DNA of 64,000 bases from Paracoccus denitrificans (GTDB lineage: Bacteria; Pseudomonadota; Alphaproteobacteria; Rhodobacterales; Rhodobacteraceae): assembly GCF_900100045.1 (NCBI RefSeq), contig NZ_FNEA01000023.1, positions 1 to 64,000 of the forward strand, written 5' to 3'. The number at the start of each line of letters is the position of its first letter. Position 1 is the stretch's first letter. The position numbers and the translations under genes are program-made. The notes under the pieces were generated by a model. That model had not been told where the DNA came from. It saw only the letters and a list, made by a program, of their open reading frames with translations, and did not search any database. Shown one piece after another: positions 1 through 8,181 of this stretch.

Positions 1-336
1 AGCCTCGGCCGCATCCGCGAGGCCCTGGCCTTGATCCGCGCCGCCGCACCGGGTCTCGAGGTCGACGGCGAGATGCAGTTCGACGCCGCGCTCGACGAGG
101 CGATCCGGGCCAGGAAGGCCCCGGAAAGCCCGCTGACCGGACGGCCCAACGTCTTCGTCTTCCCCGACCTCGCCGCCGGCAATATCGGCTACAAGATCGC
201 CGAGCGCCTCGCAGGCCTCACCGCCATCGGACCCATCCTGCAAGGCCTCGCAAAACCCGCAAACGACCTCTCGCGCGCCTGCTCGGTCAAGGACATCGTA
301 AACGCAACAGCAATAACCGCTATGCAGACGAAATAG
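1..336 (+). CDS. pta: Phosphate acetyltransferase, C-terminal fragment
   Basis: The reading frame is open from the first base, so the gene begins outside the window and only the last 111 residues are seen. They contain the end of the PTA/PTB phosphotransferase fold: a GRPNVFVFPDLAAGNIGYK segment followed by IGPILQGLAKPANDLSRACSVKDIV, a hallmark of Pta. The enzyme interconverts acetyl phosphate and acetyl-CoA. Next to tauR and tpa it most likely serves taurine breakdown, converting the acetyl phosphate made by sulfoacetaldehyde acetyltransferase (Xsc); xsc itself would lie upstream and is not visible. The last 17 bases overlap the convergent end of tauR. A housekeeping Pta role cannot be excluded. 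Confidence 0.88.
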   Translation, partial: SLGRIREALALIRAAAPGLEVDGEMQFDAALDEAIRARKAPESPLTGRPNVFVFPDLAAGNIGYKIAERLAGLTAIGPILQGLAKPANDLSRACSVKDIVNATAITAMQTK

Positions 337-1819
337 ACACAAAAGCTCCAGAATGGGCCGACAACTCGCGCATCGCAGCCCCGATCCGGCCGATCCCTGC
401 AGCAATCCGGTCCGCGGGGACCGACGAGTAGGCAAGACGGAAAAAACCGCCGCCCCGCGAAGGTGCGGCGAAGAATGCCGCGCCCGGCTCGATCAGTACG
501 TCGCGCGTCTTGAGCAGGGCTGCGAGTTCGGCGGAATCCACCCCCTCGGGCGTCGCCAGCCAGAAGCTGGAACCGCCGGTCGCCTCGGGCGAGGCAAGCC
601 GCAGCCCCTCATGCGCGATGGCGGCCAGCATCACCTCGCGCCGCTGCGCATAGGCGCGGCGCATCCGGTTCGCCTGCGCGTCGTAATGGCCGAGCGACAG
701 GAAATGCGCCAGCGTCCGCTGCATATGGCCGGGCGGATGGCGCAGCACCATGCCGCGCAGCGCCCGCGCCTCGGCGATGAAGCGCGGATCGGCCACGACA
801 TAGCCCAGCCGCACGCCCGGAAAGACCGATTTCGAGAACGAGCCGATATAGATCACCGCCCCGGCCCGGTCGATGGCCTTGAGCGCGGGCGAGGGTGCGC
901 CGGCGAAGGACATCTCGAATTCGTAATCGTCCTCGACCACCGCGAAGCCCTGGGCCTGGGCGCGGGCCAGCAATTCCTTGCGCCGGGCCAGCGGCATGGT
1001 GGAATTGGTCGGGCATTGGTGGCTGGCCGTGGTGAAGACTGCCGAGATGCCGGGCGGGATGGCGTGAGGCGGCAGGCCGCGGGCATCGACCGGGACCGGC
1101 AGGATGCGGGCGCGGCTGGCGGTCAGGATCTCGCGCTGGCCGGGATAGGAGGGGTCCTCGACCGCGCAGGAGGCGCCGGGGCGCAACAGCAGCTGCGCCA
1201 CCAGCCACAGCGCGTTCTGCGCCCCCATGGTCAGCAGGATCTCGTCCCGCCCGGCGCTGATGCCGCGCCGGGGCAGGATCTGGCGGGCGATATGGTCGAC
1301 CAGTTCCGGGTCGTCGGCGTCGTAGAGGTCGCCGGTGAGGCTGTCGAATTCGCGCCGCCCCAGCGCGCGCATGGCGCAGTCGCGCCAGGCGGCATGGTCG
1401 ACCAGCGCCGGGTCGGCCTGGCCATAGACGAAGGGATAGGCGAAGCGGCGCCAGTCGCGCTCGCGATCCCGGCGCTGCGCCCGGCCGAAACGGCCTTCGA
1501 GCTGGCTGTCCCAGTCGAAGCGCGGCGCGTCGGGGGCCGGGGGCTCGGCCTCGAGCCGCCGCTCGATGCTGTCCGAGATGTAATGGCCGGATCGGTCGCG
1601 GCTGGTCAGGTAATCGGTCGAGACGAGCTCGGCGAAGGCCTGCGCCACCGTCACCCGCGCCACGCCCAAATGCAGGGCCAGCGCGCGGGTCGATGGCAGC
1701 TTTTCGCCCGGCCGAAAGCGGCCTGCCGTCACCGACGCGATGATCTGGCGCCGCAGCTGGACCTGCAGGGGCAGGCCGGCGGCATGGTCCAGGAAAAAGG
1801 CGTCGGGGGGAATCGGCAT
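320..1819 (-). CDS. tauR: MocR-type transcriptional regulator of taurine use (TauR)
   Basis: This 499-residue protein is a GntR/MocR fusion. Residues about 15-85 form a winged helix-turn-helix (GRFRPGEKLPSTRALALHLGVARVTV). Residues about 130-490 form a fold-type I aminotransferase domain with the PLP lysine at K330 in GSFSKSVFPGVRLGY. Such regulators bind PLP plus an amine and act on direct repeats. The gene lies 62 bp downstream of tpa on the same strand and is probably cotranscribed with it. The TauR assignment rests on this position beside tpa and pta; TauR of Rhodobacter capsulatus, a MocR protein, activates taurine genes. The start ATG has only a weak ribosome site. Its tail overlaps the convergent pta by 17 bp. 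Confidence 0.85.
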   Translation of the reverse strand: MPIPPDAFFLDHAAGLPLQVQLRRQIIASVTAGRFRPGEKLPSTRALALHLGVARVTVAQAFAELVSTDYLTSRDRSGHYISDSIERRLEAEPPAPDAPRFDWDSQLEGRFGRAQRRDRERDWRRFAYPFVYGQADPALVDHAAWRDCAMRALGRREFDSLTGDLYDADDPELVDHIARQILPRRGISAGRDEILLTMGAQNALWLVAQLLLRPGASCAVEDPSYPGQREILTASRARILPVPVDARGLPPHAIPPGISAVFTTASHQCPTNSTMPLARRKELLARAQAQGFAVVEDDYEFEMSFAGAPSPALKAIDRAGAVIYIGSFSKSVFPGVRLGYVVADPRFIAEARALRGMVLRHPPGHMQRTLAHFLSLGHYDAQANRMRRAYAQRREVMLAAIAHEGLRLASPEATGGSSFWLATPEGVDSAELAALLKTRDVLIEPGAAFFAAPSRGGGFFRLAYSSVPADRIAAGIGRIGAAMRELSAHSGAFVSISSA

Positions 1820-1881
1820 GGAGTGATCCGCGGCGGCTGACGGAGCTTATCAGTCCCCCGAATGCCGCCGCGGATCAAGGG

Positions 1882-3261
1882 TCAGGCAAAAACCTTGGTC
1901 AGGGCGTTGTCGATGGCATCGGTGATGCGGTCGATGTTGTCGGCCGTGGCGATCAGCGCCGGCGACAGGCAGAGCGTGTTGTTGAAGCCCGGCAACGACC
2001 GGTTGGTCGCGCCGATGATGACGCCCTGCGCAAGGCAATCCGCCACGACGGCCTGCACCTTCTTTTCGTCCATCGGCTCCTTGCTGGCGCGGTCCGCGAC
2101 CAGCTCGGCGCCGCAGAACAGGCCCTTGCCGCGCACGTCGCCGATGACCTTGTGCTTCTCCATCAGCGCGTTGAGGTTCGCCAGCGTGCGCTCGCCCATG
2201 GCGACGGTGTTGTCGAGCAGCCCCTCGTCCTCGATGATGCGCATGTTCTCGATCGCCGCCACCGGCCCCGAGGTGCAGCCGCCGAAGGTCGAGATGTCGC
2301 GGAAGAAGCTCATGCCGTCCTCGGGCGCGTCCTTGAACATCTCGAAGACGCGCTCGGTGGTGACGGTGCAGGAGATCGCCGCATAGCCCGAGGCGACGCC
2401 CTTGGCCATGGTGACGAAATCAGGCTCGATGCCGTATTGCTGATAGCCGAACCAGGTGCCGGTGCGGCCAAGCCCGCAGACCACCTCGTCGATATGCAGC
2501 AGGATGTCGTATTTGCGGCAGATCTCCTGCACGCGCTGCCAATAGCCCTCGGGGGGCGTGATGACGCCGCCGCCGGCCGTCACCGGCTCCAGCACGATGG
2601 CGCCGACGGTATCGGGGCCTTCGCGCAGGATCACCTCCTCGATGGCGTCGGCGGCGCGCTCGCCGTAGTTTTCCACGTCCCATTGCTTGCGGTATTCAAG
2701 GCAATGCGGCACGCGCACGAAGCCGTCGGGGAAGGGGCCGTAGGCGATGGCGCGCTGGTCCTGGCCGCTGGTCGCCAGCGTGGCGATGGTGGTGCCGTGA
2801 TAGTCGCGGTCGCGATAGAGGATCTTCCATTTCTTGCCGCCATGGTGGCGCGCCGCGATCTGGCGCACCATCTTGTAGACCTTCTCGTTCGCCTCGGAGC
2901 CCGAGTTCGAGTAATAGACCCGGGTCATACCCGGCATCTTTTCGATCAGCTTCTGCGCAAAGATCGCGCCCGGCACGGTGCCCGCCGCGCCGGCGTAATA
3001 GTTCAGCTTGACCAACTGGTCGCGGATCGCATCGGCGATGCTTTCGCGGCCATAGCCCACGTTGACGGTCCAGACGCCGCCCGAGACGGCATCGAGGAAC
3101 TCGCGCCCGGTGGCGTCCCACAGCCGCATGCCCTTGCCCTCGACAAAGACACGCGGGTCGATGGTCTCATACTGCTTGTGCTGGCTCAGGTGGTGCCAGA
3201 CATGGGCGCGGTCGGCCGCGACCACATGGGACATGTCGTTGGGGTTCAGATCGAGCGTCAT
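1882..3261 (-). CDS. tpa: Taurine--pyruvate aminotransferase
   Basis: A 459-residue class III (omega) aminotransferase. It transfers the amino group of taurine to pyruvate, giving sulfoacetaldehyde and alanine in the cytoplasm, the entry step of taurine catabolism. The start MTLDLNPNDMSHVVAADRAH and the rest of the sequence follow alphaproteobacterial Tpa closely. PLP contacts are visible as HIDEV (D258) and the Schiff-base lysine K287 in TMAKGVASGY; the NSGSEAN loop is at 119-125. I chose the ATG at 3259-3261, preceded by AGGAG, over a longer upstream frame that lacks family resemblance. It is followed by tauR and diverges from an ABC-transporter operon. No tauABC genes are next to it here. 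Confidence 0.93.
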   Translation of the reverse strand: MTLDLNPNDMSHVVAADRAHVWHHLSQHKQYETIDPRVFVEGKGMRLWDATGREFLDAVSGGVWTVNVGYGRESIADAIRDQLVKLNYYAGAAGTVPGAIFAQKLIEKMPGMTRVYYSNSGSEANEKVYKMVRQIAARHHGGKKWKILYRDRDYHGTTIATLATSGQDQRAIAYGPFPDGFVRVPHCLEYRKQWDVENYGERAADAIEEVILREGPDTVGAIVLEPVTAGGGVITPPEGYWQRVQEICRKYDILLHIDEVVCGLGRTGTWFGYQQYGIEPDFVTMAKGVASGYAAISCTVTTERVFEMFKDAPEDGMSFFRDISTFGGCTSGPVAAIENMRIIEDEGLLDNTVAMGERTLANLNALMEKHKVIGDVRGKGLFCGAELVADRASKEPMDEKKVQAVVADCLAQGVIIGATNRSLPGFNNTLCLSPALIATADNIDRITDAIDNALTKVFA

Positions 3262-3320
3262 GGCCGGACTCCTGCGGGTGAAGGGCGTTTCTCTCTGACT
3301 GCGCCCGAACGCGGCAAAGG

Positions 3321-3357
3321 GATAGAGCCAGATTGGGCGAATAGATGGAGCCAGTTT
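3321..3357 (-). promoter_or_regulatory. Probable TauR operator: 14-bp direct repeat upstream of tpa
   Basis: Two copies of a 14-base element lie at 3321-3334 and 3344-3357 in the same orientation, 23 bp apart start to start. On the tpa strand they read AAACTGGCTCCATC and AATCTGGCTCTATC, with 12 of 14 bases identical. MocR regulators typically bind direct repeats on one DNA face, and the R. capsulatus TauR element is, as I recall, a CTGG-containing direct repeat. The pair ends 60 bp before the tpa ATG, a suitable activator position. Assignment to TauR is inference. Confidence 0.5.
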
Positions 3358-3453
3358 CTCATGGGCAGGGCCGAATCGGGTGGGGATTCGGGCCGGAAGC
3401 GCGCATTTTCCCGCTGCCGTTTCTGCGAGCGCGAAAGCATCGCTGCGCTGCAA

Positions 3454-3475
3454 AAACAATTAATCAATTGTTTTC
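3454..3475. promoter_or_regulatory. AT-rich perfect palindrome in the tpa/ABC-operon intergenic region
   Basis: Two 9-base arms, AAAACAATT (3454-3462) and AATTGTTTT (3467-3475), flank the spacer AATC. This is a striking AT-rich island in GC-rich DNA. It sits inside the 334-bp gap (3262-3595) between divergent tpa and the binding-protein gene. A second weaker inverted repeat, AGATA-ATCC-TATCT, follows at 3518-3531. The site is 121 bp upstream of the ABC operon and 193 bp from tpa. A plausible owner is the GntR/FCD regulator encoded at the end of the ABC operon, but that is inference. The rest of the gap holds the TauR-like repeat and nothing else I recognise. Confidence 0.45.
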
Positions 3476-3595
3476 ACTGTGAAATATTCATGGCTGCGCG
3501 CGAAGCTGCTTATAGACAGATAATCCTATCTATCCGTATAGTTTGGAAAGTTGCCTCCCCAAGAACCAATGCAACGCCAACAACAGGGTTTCCTC

Positions 3596-4807
3596 ATGCT
3601 CAATCGTCGTCGTTTCCTGACCACATCCACGCTGGCCGCCGCCTCGCTTGCCGCGCCGGGCCTTGTCACCCGCGCGCTTGCCCAGGGCGAGGCGCTGAAG
3701 ATCGGCGTGCCGGTGCCGATCTCGGGCGCCTTCGCCGCCAACGGCAAATTCGCCACCATCGGCGCGCTTCTGGCCGCCGAAGAGGTCGCGGCCGCGCATG
3801 GCGTGCAGGTCTCGACCCTTGACCTCGATACCGAGGGCAAGCCCGCAACCGCCGTGCGCAAGGTGCAGGACGCGCTGGCGCAGGACGGGGTCAAGCTGTT
3901 CGCGGGCGGGATCCTGTCGTCGGAATCGCTGGCCATGGGCAAGGAGGTCGAGCGCGGCGGCGGCGCCTTCATGACCACCGCCGGCGCCGACGAGATCACC
4001 GGCGTCGATTGCAACAGGGCCACCTTCCGCTGGTCGGTGCCGACCTATGGCGCCATCAACGAGACGGTGCGCCCGATCATCGACGCGCTGCCCGACGCGA
4101 AGAAGTGGTATACGATCACCCCGCAATATGTCTTTGGCGACGGGCTTCTGAACGCTGCCAAGGACGTGTTTCAGGAAAAGGGCATCGAGCATGTCGGCAA
4201 CAGCTATCATTCGCTGACCGACAAGGAATTCTCGGGCTACCTGACCAATGCCATCGCCGCCCAGCCCGACGTGCTGTTGCTGCTGAACTTCGGCGCGCAA
4301 AGCTCGGACACGCTGCGGCAGGCGGTCAGCTTCGGCCTCAAGCAACGCATGACCATCGTCGTCGCCTGGGCCTCGGGGCTGGAGCAGTTCGAGGCGCTGG
4401 GGCCGGATATCTGCGAGGGCGTCTATTTCGGCGCGCAATACTGGCACGGCGCCGACTCGGCGCTGAACCGCGAACTGGTCGCCAAGGTGCAGGAAAAGCA
4501 CGGCTTCAACCCGAACTATTCCTTTGCCGGCAGCTATATCTGCTCGAAACTGCTGCTGGAGGCGGCGGTCAAGGCCGGCTCGCCGGACGGCGCGGGCATC
4601 GCCGCGGCGCTGAACGGGCTGAAATACCAGGGCCTGACCGGCGAGGAAGAGATCCGCGCCGCCGACCACCAGGTCATCAAGGACTATTACCTGCTCAAGG
4701 GCAAGGCCAAGGCCGACATGGCCGACAAGGACGATTACGCCGAGATCATCAGCGCCGGCAAATCGTTCCTGTCGCCCGAGGATGCCGGCTGCGCCATGCC
4801 TGCCTGA
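3596..4807 (+). CDS. ABC transporter substrate-binding protein, Liv/Ami type, Tat-exported
   Basis: A 403-residue periplasmic binding protein of the leucine/amide type (Peripla_BP_6 fold), the first gene of a seven-gene cluster. The N-terminus MLNRRRFLTTSTLAAASLAA...ALAQ is a twin-arginine signal with a likely cleavage after ALA at about residue 29, so the protein should be exported folded. The mature part opens with LKIGVPVPISGAFAANGKF, typical of the family. I chose ATG 3596, which starts the signal directly; an in-frame ATG at 3569 is less likely. The ligand cannot be read from sequence. The downstream hydrolases suggest an amide, ureido or peptide-like compound. Confidence 0.87.
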   Translation: MLNRRRFLTTSTLAAASLAAPGLVTRALAQGEALKIGVPVPISGAFAANGKFATIGALLAAEEVAAAHGVQVSTLDLDTEGKPATAVRKVQDALAQDGVKLFAGGILSSESLAMGKEVERGGGAFMTTAGADEITGVDCNRATFRWSVPTYGAINETVRPIIDALPDAKKWYTITPQYVFGDGLLNAAKDVFQEKGIEHVGNSYHSLTDKEFSGYLTNAIAAQPDVLLLLNFGAQSSDTLRQAVSFGLKQRMTIVVAWASGLEQFEALGPDICEGVYFGAQYWHGADSALNRELVAKVQEKHGFNPNYSFAGSYICSKLLLEAAVKAGSPDGAGIAAALNGLKYQGLTGEEEIRAADHQVIKDYYLLKGKAKADMADKDDYAEIISAGKSFLSPEDAGCAMPA

Positions 4808-4817
4808 TCCCCCGCCT

Positions 4818-4843
4818 CCCCGCGCGATCCCTGTCGCGCGGGG
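4818..4843 (+). terminator. Intercistronic hairpin between binding-protein and permease genes
   Basis: A perfect 10-bp stem, CCCCGCGCGA paired with TCGCGCGGGG, has a 6-base loop and is followed by CCTTTTC. It lies in the 64-bp gap between the binding-protein stop codon and the permease GTG. Such hairpins often stabilise the upstream message or terminate part of transcription, so that binding protein is made in excess over membrane parts. That function is inferred. Confidence 0.6.
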
Positions 4844-4871
4844 CCTTTTCGCCCGGTTTCAGGAGAAGCCC

Positions 4872-5726
4872 GTGATCTACCTTTTCCAGGTTCTGAACGG
4901 CATCGGTCTGGGGATGCTGTATTTCCTGCTTGCGGTCGGCCTCAGCGTCATCTTCGGCCTCTTGCAGTTCGTGAACTTCGCCCATGGCGCCTTCTACCTG
5001 CTGGGCGCCTATCTGACCTATGACCTGACCATGCGCGGCTTCAGCTTCTGGGCCGCCATGCCGCTGGCCACGCTGATCGTCGCCGGCATCGCCGCGCTGA
5101 TCGAGGCGCTGCTGCTGCATCGCATCTACAAGCTGCCGCATACCTTCCACATCCTGGTGACGGTCGGCCTGGCGCTGGTCGTGCAGGAACTGGTGATCAT
5201 CGCCTGGGGGCCGCTGGGCGGCTCGGTGCCCGCGCCCGAGGGGTTGCAGGGCGTCGTCATCCTGGGCGATTTCATCTATCCGCAATATCGGCTGTTCACC
5301 ATCGGCTTCACAGCCGTCCTGGCCGGGCTGCTGTGGTGGCTTCTGGAGGGCACGCGGCTGGGCGCCATCGTGCGCGGCGGGTCCGAGTTGCCCTCGAACA
5401 TGGCACTGCTGGGCTACAACACGCTGCGCATCAACACCGCCGTCTTCGGGTTCGGCGCCGGGCTTGCGGGGCTGGCCGGTGCGCTGGCCGCGCCGATCCG
5501 CGGCGTCGAGCCCTTCATGGGGATCGAGGCGCTGTCGGTGGCCTTCGTCGTCGTCGTGATCGGCGGCATGGGCAGCTATACCGGCGCGCTGGTCGCGGGC
5601 CTGCTGGTCGGCGTGGTGCAAAGCGTCATGACCACGCTGTGGCCCGAGGGTGCGCGGCTGATGATCTATGTCGGCATGGCGCTGGTCATCGCGCTGATGC
5701 CCCGCGGCCTGTTGGGGAGGGCATGA
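4872..5726 (+). CDS. Branched-chain-type ABC transporter permease (LivH family)
   Basis: A 284-residue integral membrane permease with about eight hydrophobic segments. It starts IYLFQVLNGIGLGMLYFLLAVGLSVIFGLLQFVNFAHGAFYLLGAY, where the GLxxVNFAHG motif is diagnostic of LivH-type inner-membrane subunits. I chose the GTG at 4872 because AGGAG sits at 4861-4865 and the homologous region begins there. An upstream in-frame extension runs through the hairpin and is unlikely. Its stop overlaps the next permease's ATG (ATGA), so translation is coupled. It should pair with the LivM-like protein to form the channel for the substrate delivered by the Tat-exported binding protein. Confidence 0.9.
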   Translation: MIYLFQVLNGIGLGMLYFLLAVGLSVIFGLLQFVNFAHGAFYLLGAYLTYDLTMRGFSFWAAMPLATLIVAGIAALIEALLLHRIYKLPHTFHILVTVGLALVVQELVIIAWGPLGGSVPAPEGLQGVVILGDFIYPQYRLFTIGFTAVLAGLLWWLLEGTRLGAIVRGGSELPSNMALLGYNTLRINTAVFGFGAGLAGLAGALAAPIRGVEPFMGIEALSVAFVVVVIGGMGSYTGALVAGLLVGVVQSVMTTLWPEGARLMIYVGMALVIALMPRGLLGRA

Positions 5727-6700
5727 GCATGAACCCGCTCGACAAACCCTATGCACAGCTGGCGCTGGCGGTGCTGGCCGTGCTGGTGCTGCCGCTGTTC
5801 CTGAAATCCGGCATCCTCGCGACCGAAATCCTGATCTTTGCCATGGTCGTCGCCGCCTGCAACCTGCTTCTGGGCTATACCGGCCTGCTGTCCTTCGGCC
5901 AGGGCATCTTCTTCGGCATCGGCACCTATGCGGCGGGCATCTGCCTGACGCGCTGGCAGATCCCGGTGCCGGTGGTGCTGGCCAGCGCGGCGGTGCTTGG
6001 CGCGGCCACGGCGACGCTGGTCGGCTGGCTGTCGATCCGCCGGCAGGGGGTCTATTTCGTCATGCTGACGCTGGCCTTTTCACAGCTGTTCTATTTCGTC
6101 GCCTATACGTTCAGCGGCGTGACCGGCGGCGACAACGGCCTGTTGGGCGTGCCGCGTCCCTCGGTCGGCGGCACGGCGCTGAATGCGCCCTGGTCCTATT
6201 ACACCTATGTCGCGGTCTGTTTCGTGGCGGTCTTCGCGATCCTGGTCATGGTCACGCAATCGACCTTTGGCCGCACCCTGCTGGCGATCCGCGAGAACGA
6301 GGGGCGCGCGGCCGCCATCGGCTTTCCCACCAAGCTGTTCAAGCTTGAGGCCTTCGCCATCTCGGGCGCGGTCACGGCCTTCGGCGGCGCGCTCCATGCC
6401 ATGCTGATCGGCGTCGCGCCCTTGTCGAACATCGAATACCACACCAGCGAGCTGATCCTGATCATGACCATCATCGGCGGCAGCTCCAGCCTGTTCGGCT
6501 CGGTGCTGGGGGCGGGGTTCTACCTGCTTCTGGCCGATGCGCTTTCGACCGTCTGGCCGCGCTGGCTGTTGCTGCTGGGCCTGGTGCTGGTCACCGTGGC
6601 GCTGTTTCTGCAACGCGGGCTCTGGGGGCTGGTCGAGCGGGGCTACGACCTGGTCTTCCGCCGCGAACGGGCGCCCGAAACCCCGGCCGAGGAGCATTGA
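5723..6700 (+). CDS. Branched-chain-type ABC transporter permease (LivM family)
   Basis: A 325-residue permease with about nine hydrophobic segments. The family region CNLLLGYTGLLSFGQGIFFGIGTYAAG lies near residues 45-75 and the GVTGGDNGL loop near 130-140. These are standard LivM marks. ATG 5723 overlaps the livH-like stop by four bases and has GGGAGGG just upstream. It forms the second half of the membrane channel. The C-terminal tail is charged and cytoplasmic. Substrate cannot be inferred from the permease alone. Two bases separate its stop codon from the ATPase gene. Confidence 0.9.
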   Translation: MSMNPLDKPYAQLALAVLAVLVLPLFLKSGILATEILIFAMVVAACNLLLGYTGLLSFGQGIFFGIGTYAAGICLTRWQIPVPVVLASAAVLGAATATLVGWLSIRRQGVYFVMLTLAFSQLFYFVAYTFSGVTGGDNGLLGVPRPSVGGTALNAPWSYYTYVAVCFVAVFAILVMVTQSTFGRTLLAIRENEGRAAAIGFPTKLFKLEAFAISGAVTAFGGALHAMLIGVAPLSNIEYHTSELILIMTIIGGSSSLFGSVLGAGFYLLLADALSTVWPRWLLLLGLVLVTVALFLQRGLWGLVERGYDLVFRRERAPETPAEEH

Positions 6701-6701
6701 G

Positions 6702-7469
6702 ATGACCGACATCGCATTGCAGACCCGCGGCCTTGGGGTAAAATACGGCAACTTCCACGCGCTGGCCGAGGTGGACCTGCAGATCCGCCGCAACTCGGTC
6801 CATTCGATCATCGGGCCGAACGGGGCGTGCAAGACCACGCTGTTCCACGCGCTGACCGGGCGGGTGCGGGCATCCTCGGGCCGGATCGAGCTGGACGGGC
6901 GCGACATCACCGACACCTCGGACGACGACCGGGTGCGGCTGGGCATCGCGCGCTCGTTCCAGGTGACCAGCCTGTTCCCGAACCTGGCCCTGCGCGAGAA
7001 CCTGCGCCTTGCCGCCCAGGGCCGCACGCCGTGGCAGGCGCTCGCGCCCTGGCGGCGGGCCGAGGCCAATGCCGAGGCGCTGGCCATCGCCGACGAGGTG
7101 ATCGAGCGGCTGGCGCTTGCCCCCGTGTCGAACCGGCTGGCGGGCGAGCTGTCGCATGGCCAGCAGCGGCGGCTGGAGGTCGGCATGGCCATGGCCGCGC
7201 GGCCGCGCGTCATCCTGCTGGACGAGCCGACATCCGGCATGGGCATCGACGACATCGAGGCGATGAAGCAGCTGATCCGCGACCTGGGCCGCGACCATAC
7301 CGTGCTGTTCATCGAGCATAACATGGGCATCGTCATGAACATCTCGGACATGGTCACGGTGATGCGGCTGGGCCGCAAGCTGGTCGAGGGGCCACCGGCG
7401 CAGGTCCGCGACGACCCCGAGGTGCAGCGCGCCTATCTGGGCAACATGATCACGGGGGACATCGCATGA
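6702..7469 (+). CDS. ABC transporter ATP-binding protein (LivG family) with altered Walker A
   Basis: A 255-residue ATPase of the LivG type. Visible motifs are Walker A at 38-46, signature LSHGQQRRLE near 150-160, Walker B VILLDEPTSGMG and the switch histidine in LFIEHNM. The Walker A reads GPNGACKTT instead of GPNGAGKTT: codon 43 (6828-6830) is TGC (Cys) where the family has glycine, normally GGC. The invariant glycine before the catalytic lysine is therefore missing, which should impair ATP binding unless it is a sequence error. Everything else in the protein is intact. I chose ATG 6702, the first codon matching the family; the frame is open further upstream inside livM. Confidence 0.88.
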   Translation: MTDIALQTRGLGVKYGNFHALAEVDLQIRRNSVHSIIGPNGACKTTLFHALTGRVRASSGRIELDGRDITDTSDDDRVRLGIARSFQVTSLFPNLALRENLRLAAQGRTPWQALAPWRRAEANAEALAIADEVIERLALAPVSNRLAGELSHGQQRRLEVGMAMAARPRVILLDEPTSGMGIDDIEAMKQLIRDLGRDHTVLFIEHNMGIVMNISDMVTVMRLGRKLVEGPPAQVRDDPEVQRAYLGNMITGDIA

Positions 7470-8170
7470 CGCCGGCTTTGCGACTGACCGATCTGCACAG
7501 CTATTACGGCAAGAGCCACATCCTGCAAGGCGTCACGCTGGAGGTCGGGCAGGGCGAGATCGTCACCCTGCTGGGCCGCAACGGCGCCGGAAAAAGCACG
7601 ACGCTGAAGACCGCCGTGGGGCTGATCACGCCCCGGCAGGGCCGCGTCGAACTGGCCGGCCGCGACATGACCGGCCAGCCGGCGCATCGCATCGCCGCCG
7701 CCGGGCTGTCGCTGGTGCCCGAGGATCGCGGCATCTTCCAGCTGCTGACCGTCGAGGAGAACCTGCGCATCGCCGAAAAGCGCGGCTCGCCATGGTCGCT
7801 TGGCGACATCTACCGCATCTTCCCGCGACTGGAAGAGCGCAGGAAGAACGGCGGCGGCCAGCTTTCGGGGGGCGAGCAGCAGATGCTTTCCATCGCCCGG
7901 GCGCTGCTGAACGGTCCCAAGGTGCTGATGCTCGACGAGCCGGTCGAGGGCCTGGCCCCGATCATCGTCGAGGAGATCGTCGCCCAGATCCGCCTGATCC
8001 GCGAGGCCGGCGTCCCGATCCTGCTGGTCGAGCAGAACCTGGCCGTCTGCAGCCAGCTTGCCGACCGGCATTACATCCTGGAACTGGGCCGCATCATGCA
8101 TTGCGCCAGTGCCGACGAGTTCCGCAGCGACCCGGACACCATCGACCGCTACCTGGGCGTGAAGGCATGA
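7466..8170 (+). CDS. ABC transporter ATP-binding protein (LivF family)
   Basis: A 234-residue ATPase of the LivF type, partner of the preceding LivG-like subunit. It has a normal Walker A (GRNGAGKSTTLK, about 36-47), the LivF hallmark LVPEDRGIF, signature LSGGEQQMLSIARAL, Walker B VLMLDEPVEGLAP and the switch region LLVEQN. It overlaps the livG-like stop codon (ATGA at 7466-7469), indicating translational coupling. With the LivG-like gene mutated in Walker A, this subunit would provide the only normal nucleotide site of a heterodimer, if the LivG change is real. Confidence 0.92.
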   Translation: MTPALRLTDLHSYYGKSHILQGVTLEVGQGEIVTLLGRNGAGKSTTLKTAVGLITPRQGRVELAGRDMTGQPAHRIAAAGLSLVPEDRGIFQLLTVEENLRIAEKRGSPWSLGDIYRIFPRLEERRKNGGGQLSGGEQQMLSIARALLNGPKVLMLDEPVEGLAPIIVEEIVAQIRLIREAGVPILLVEQNLAVCSQLADRHYILELGRIMHCASADEFRSDPDTIDRYLGVKA

Positions 8171-8181
8171 AGGAAAACACC

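Noticed and set aside
2152..3822. A 556-codon plus-strand frame across tpa and the intergenic region
   Set aside because: Shadow of tpa; it runs through the divergent promoter and into the binding-protein gene in the wrong frame.
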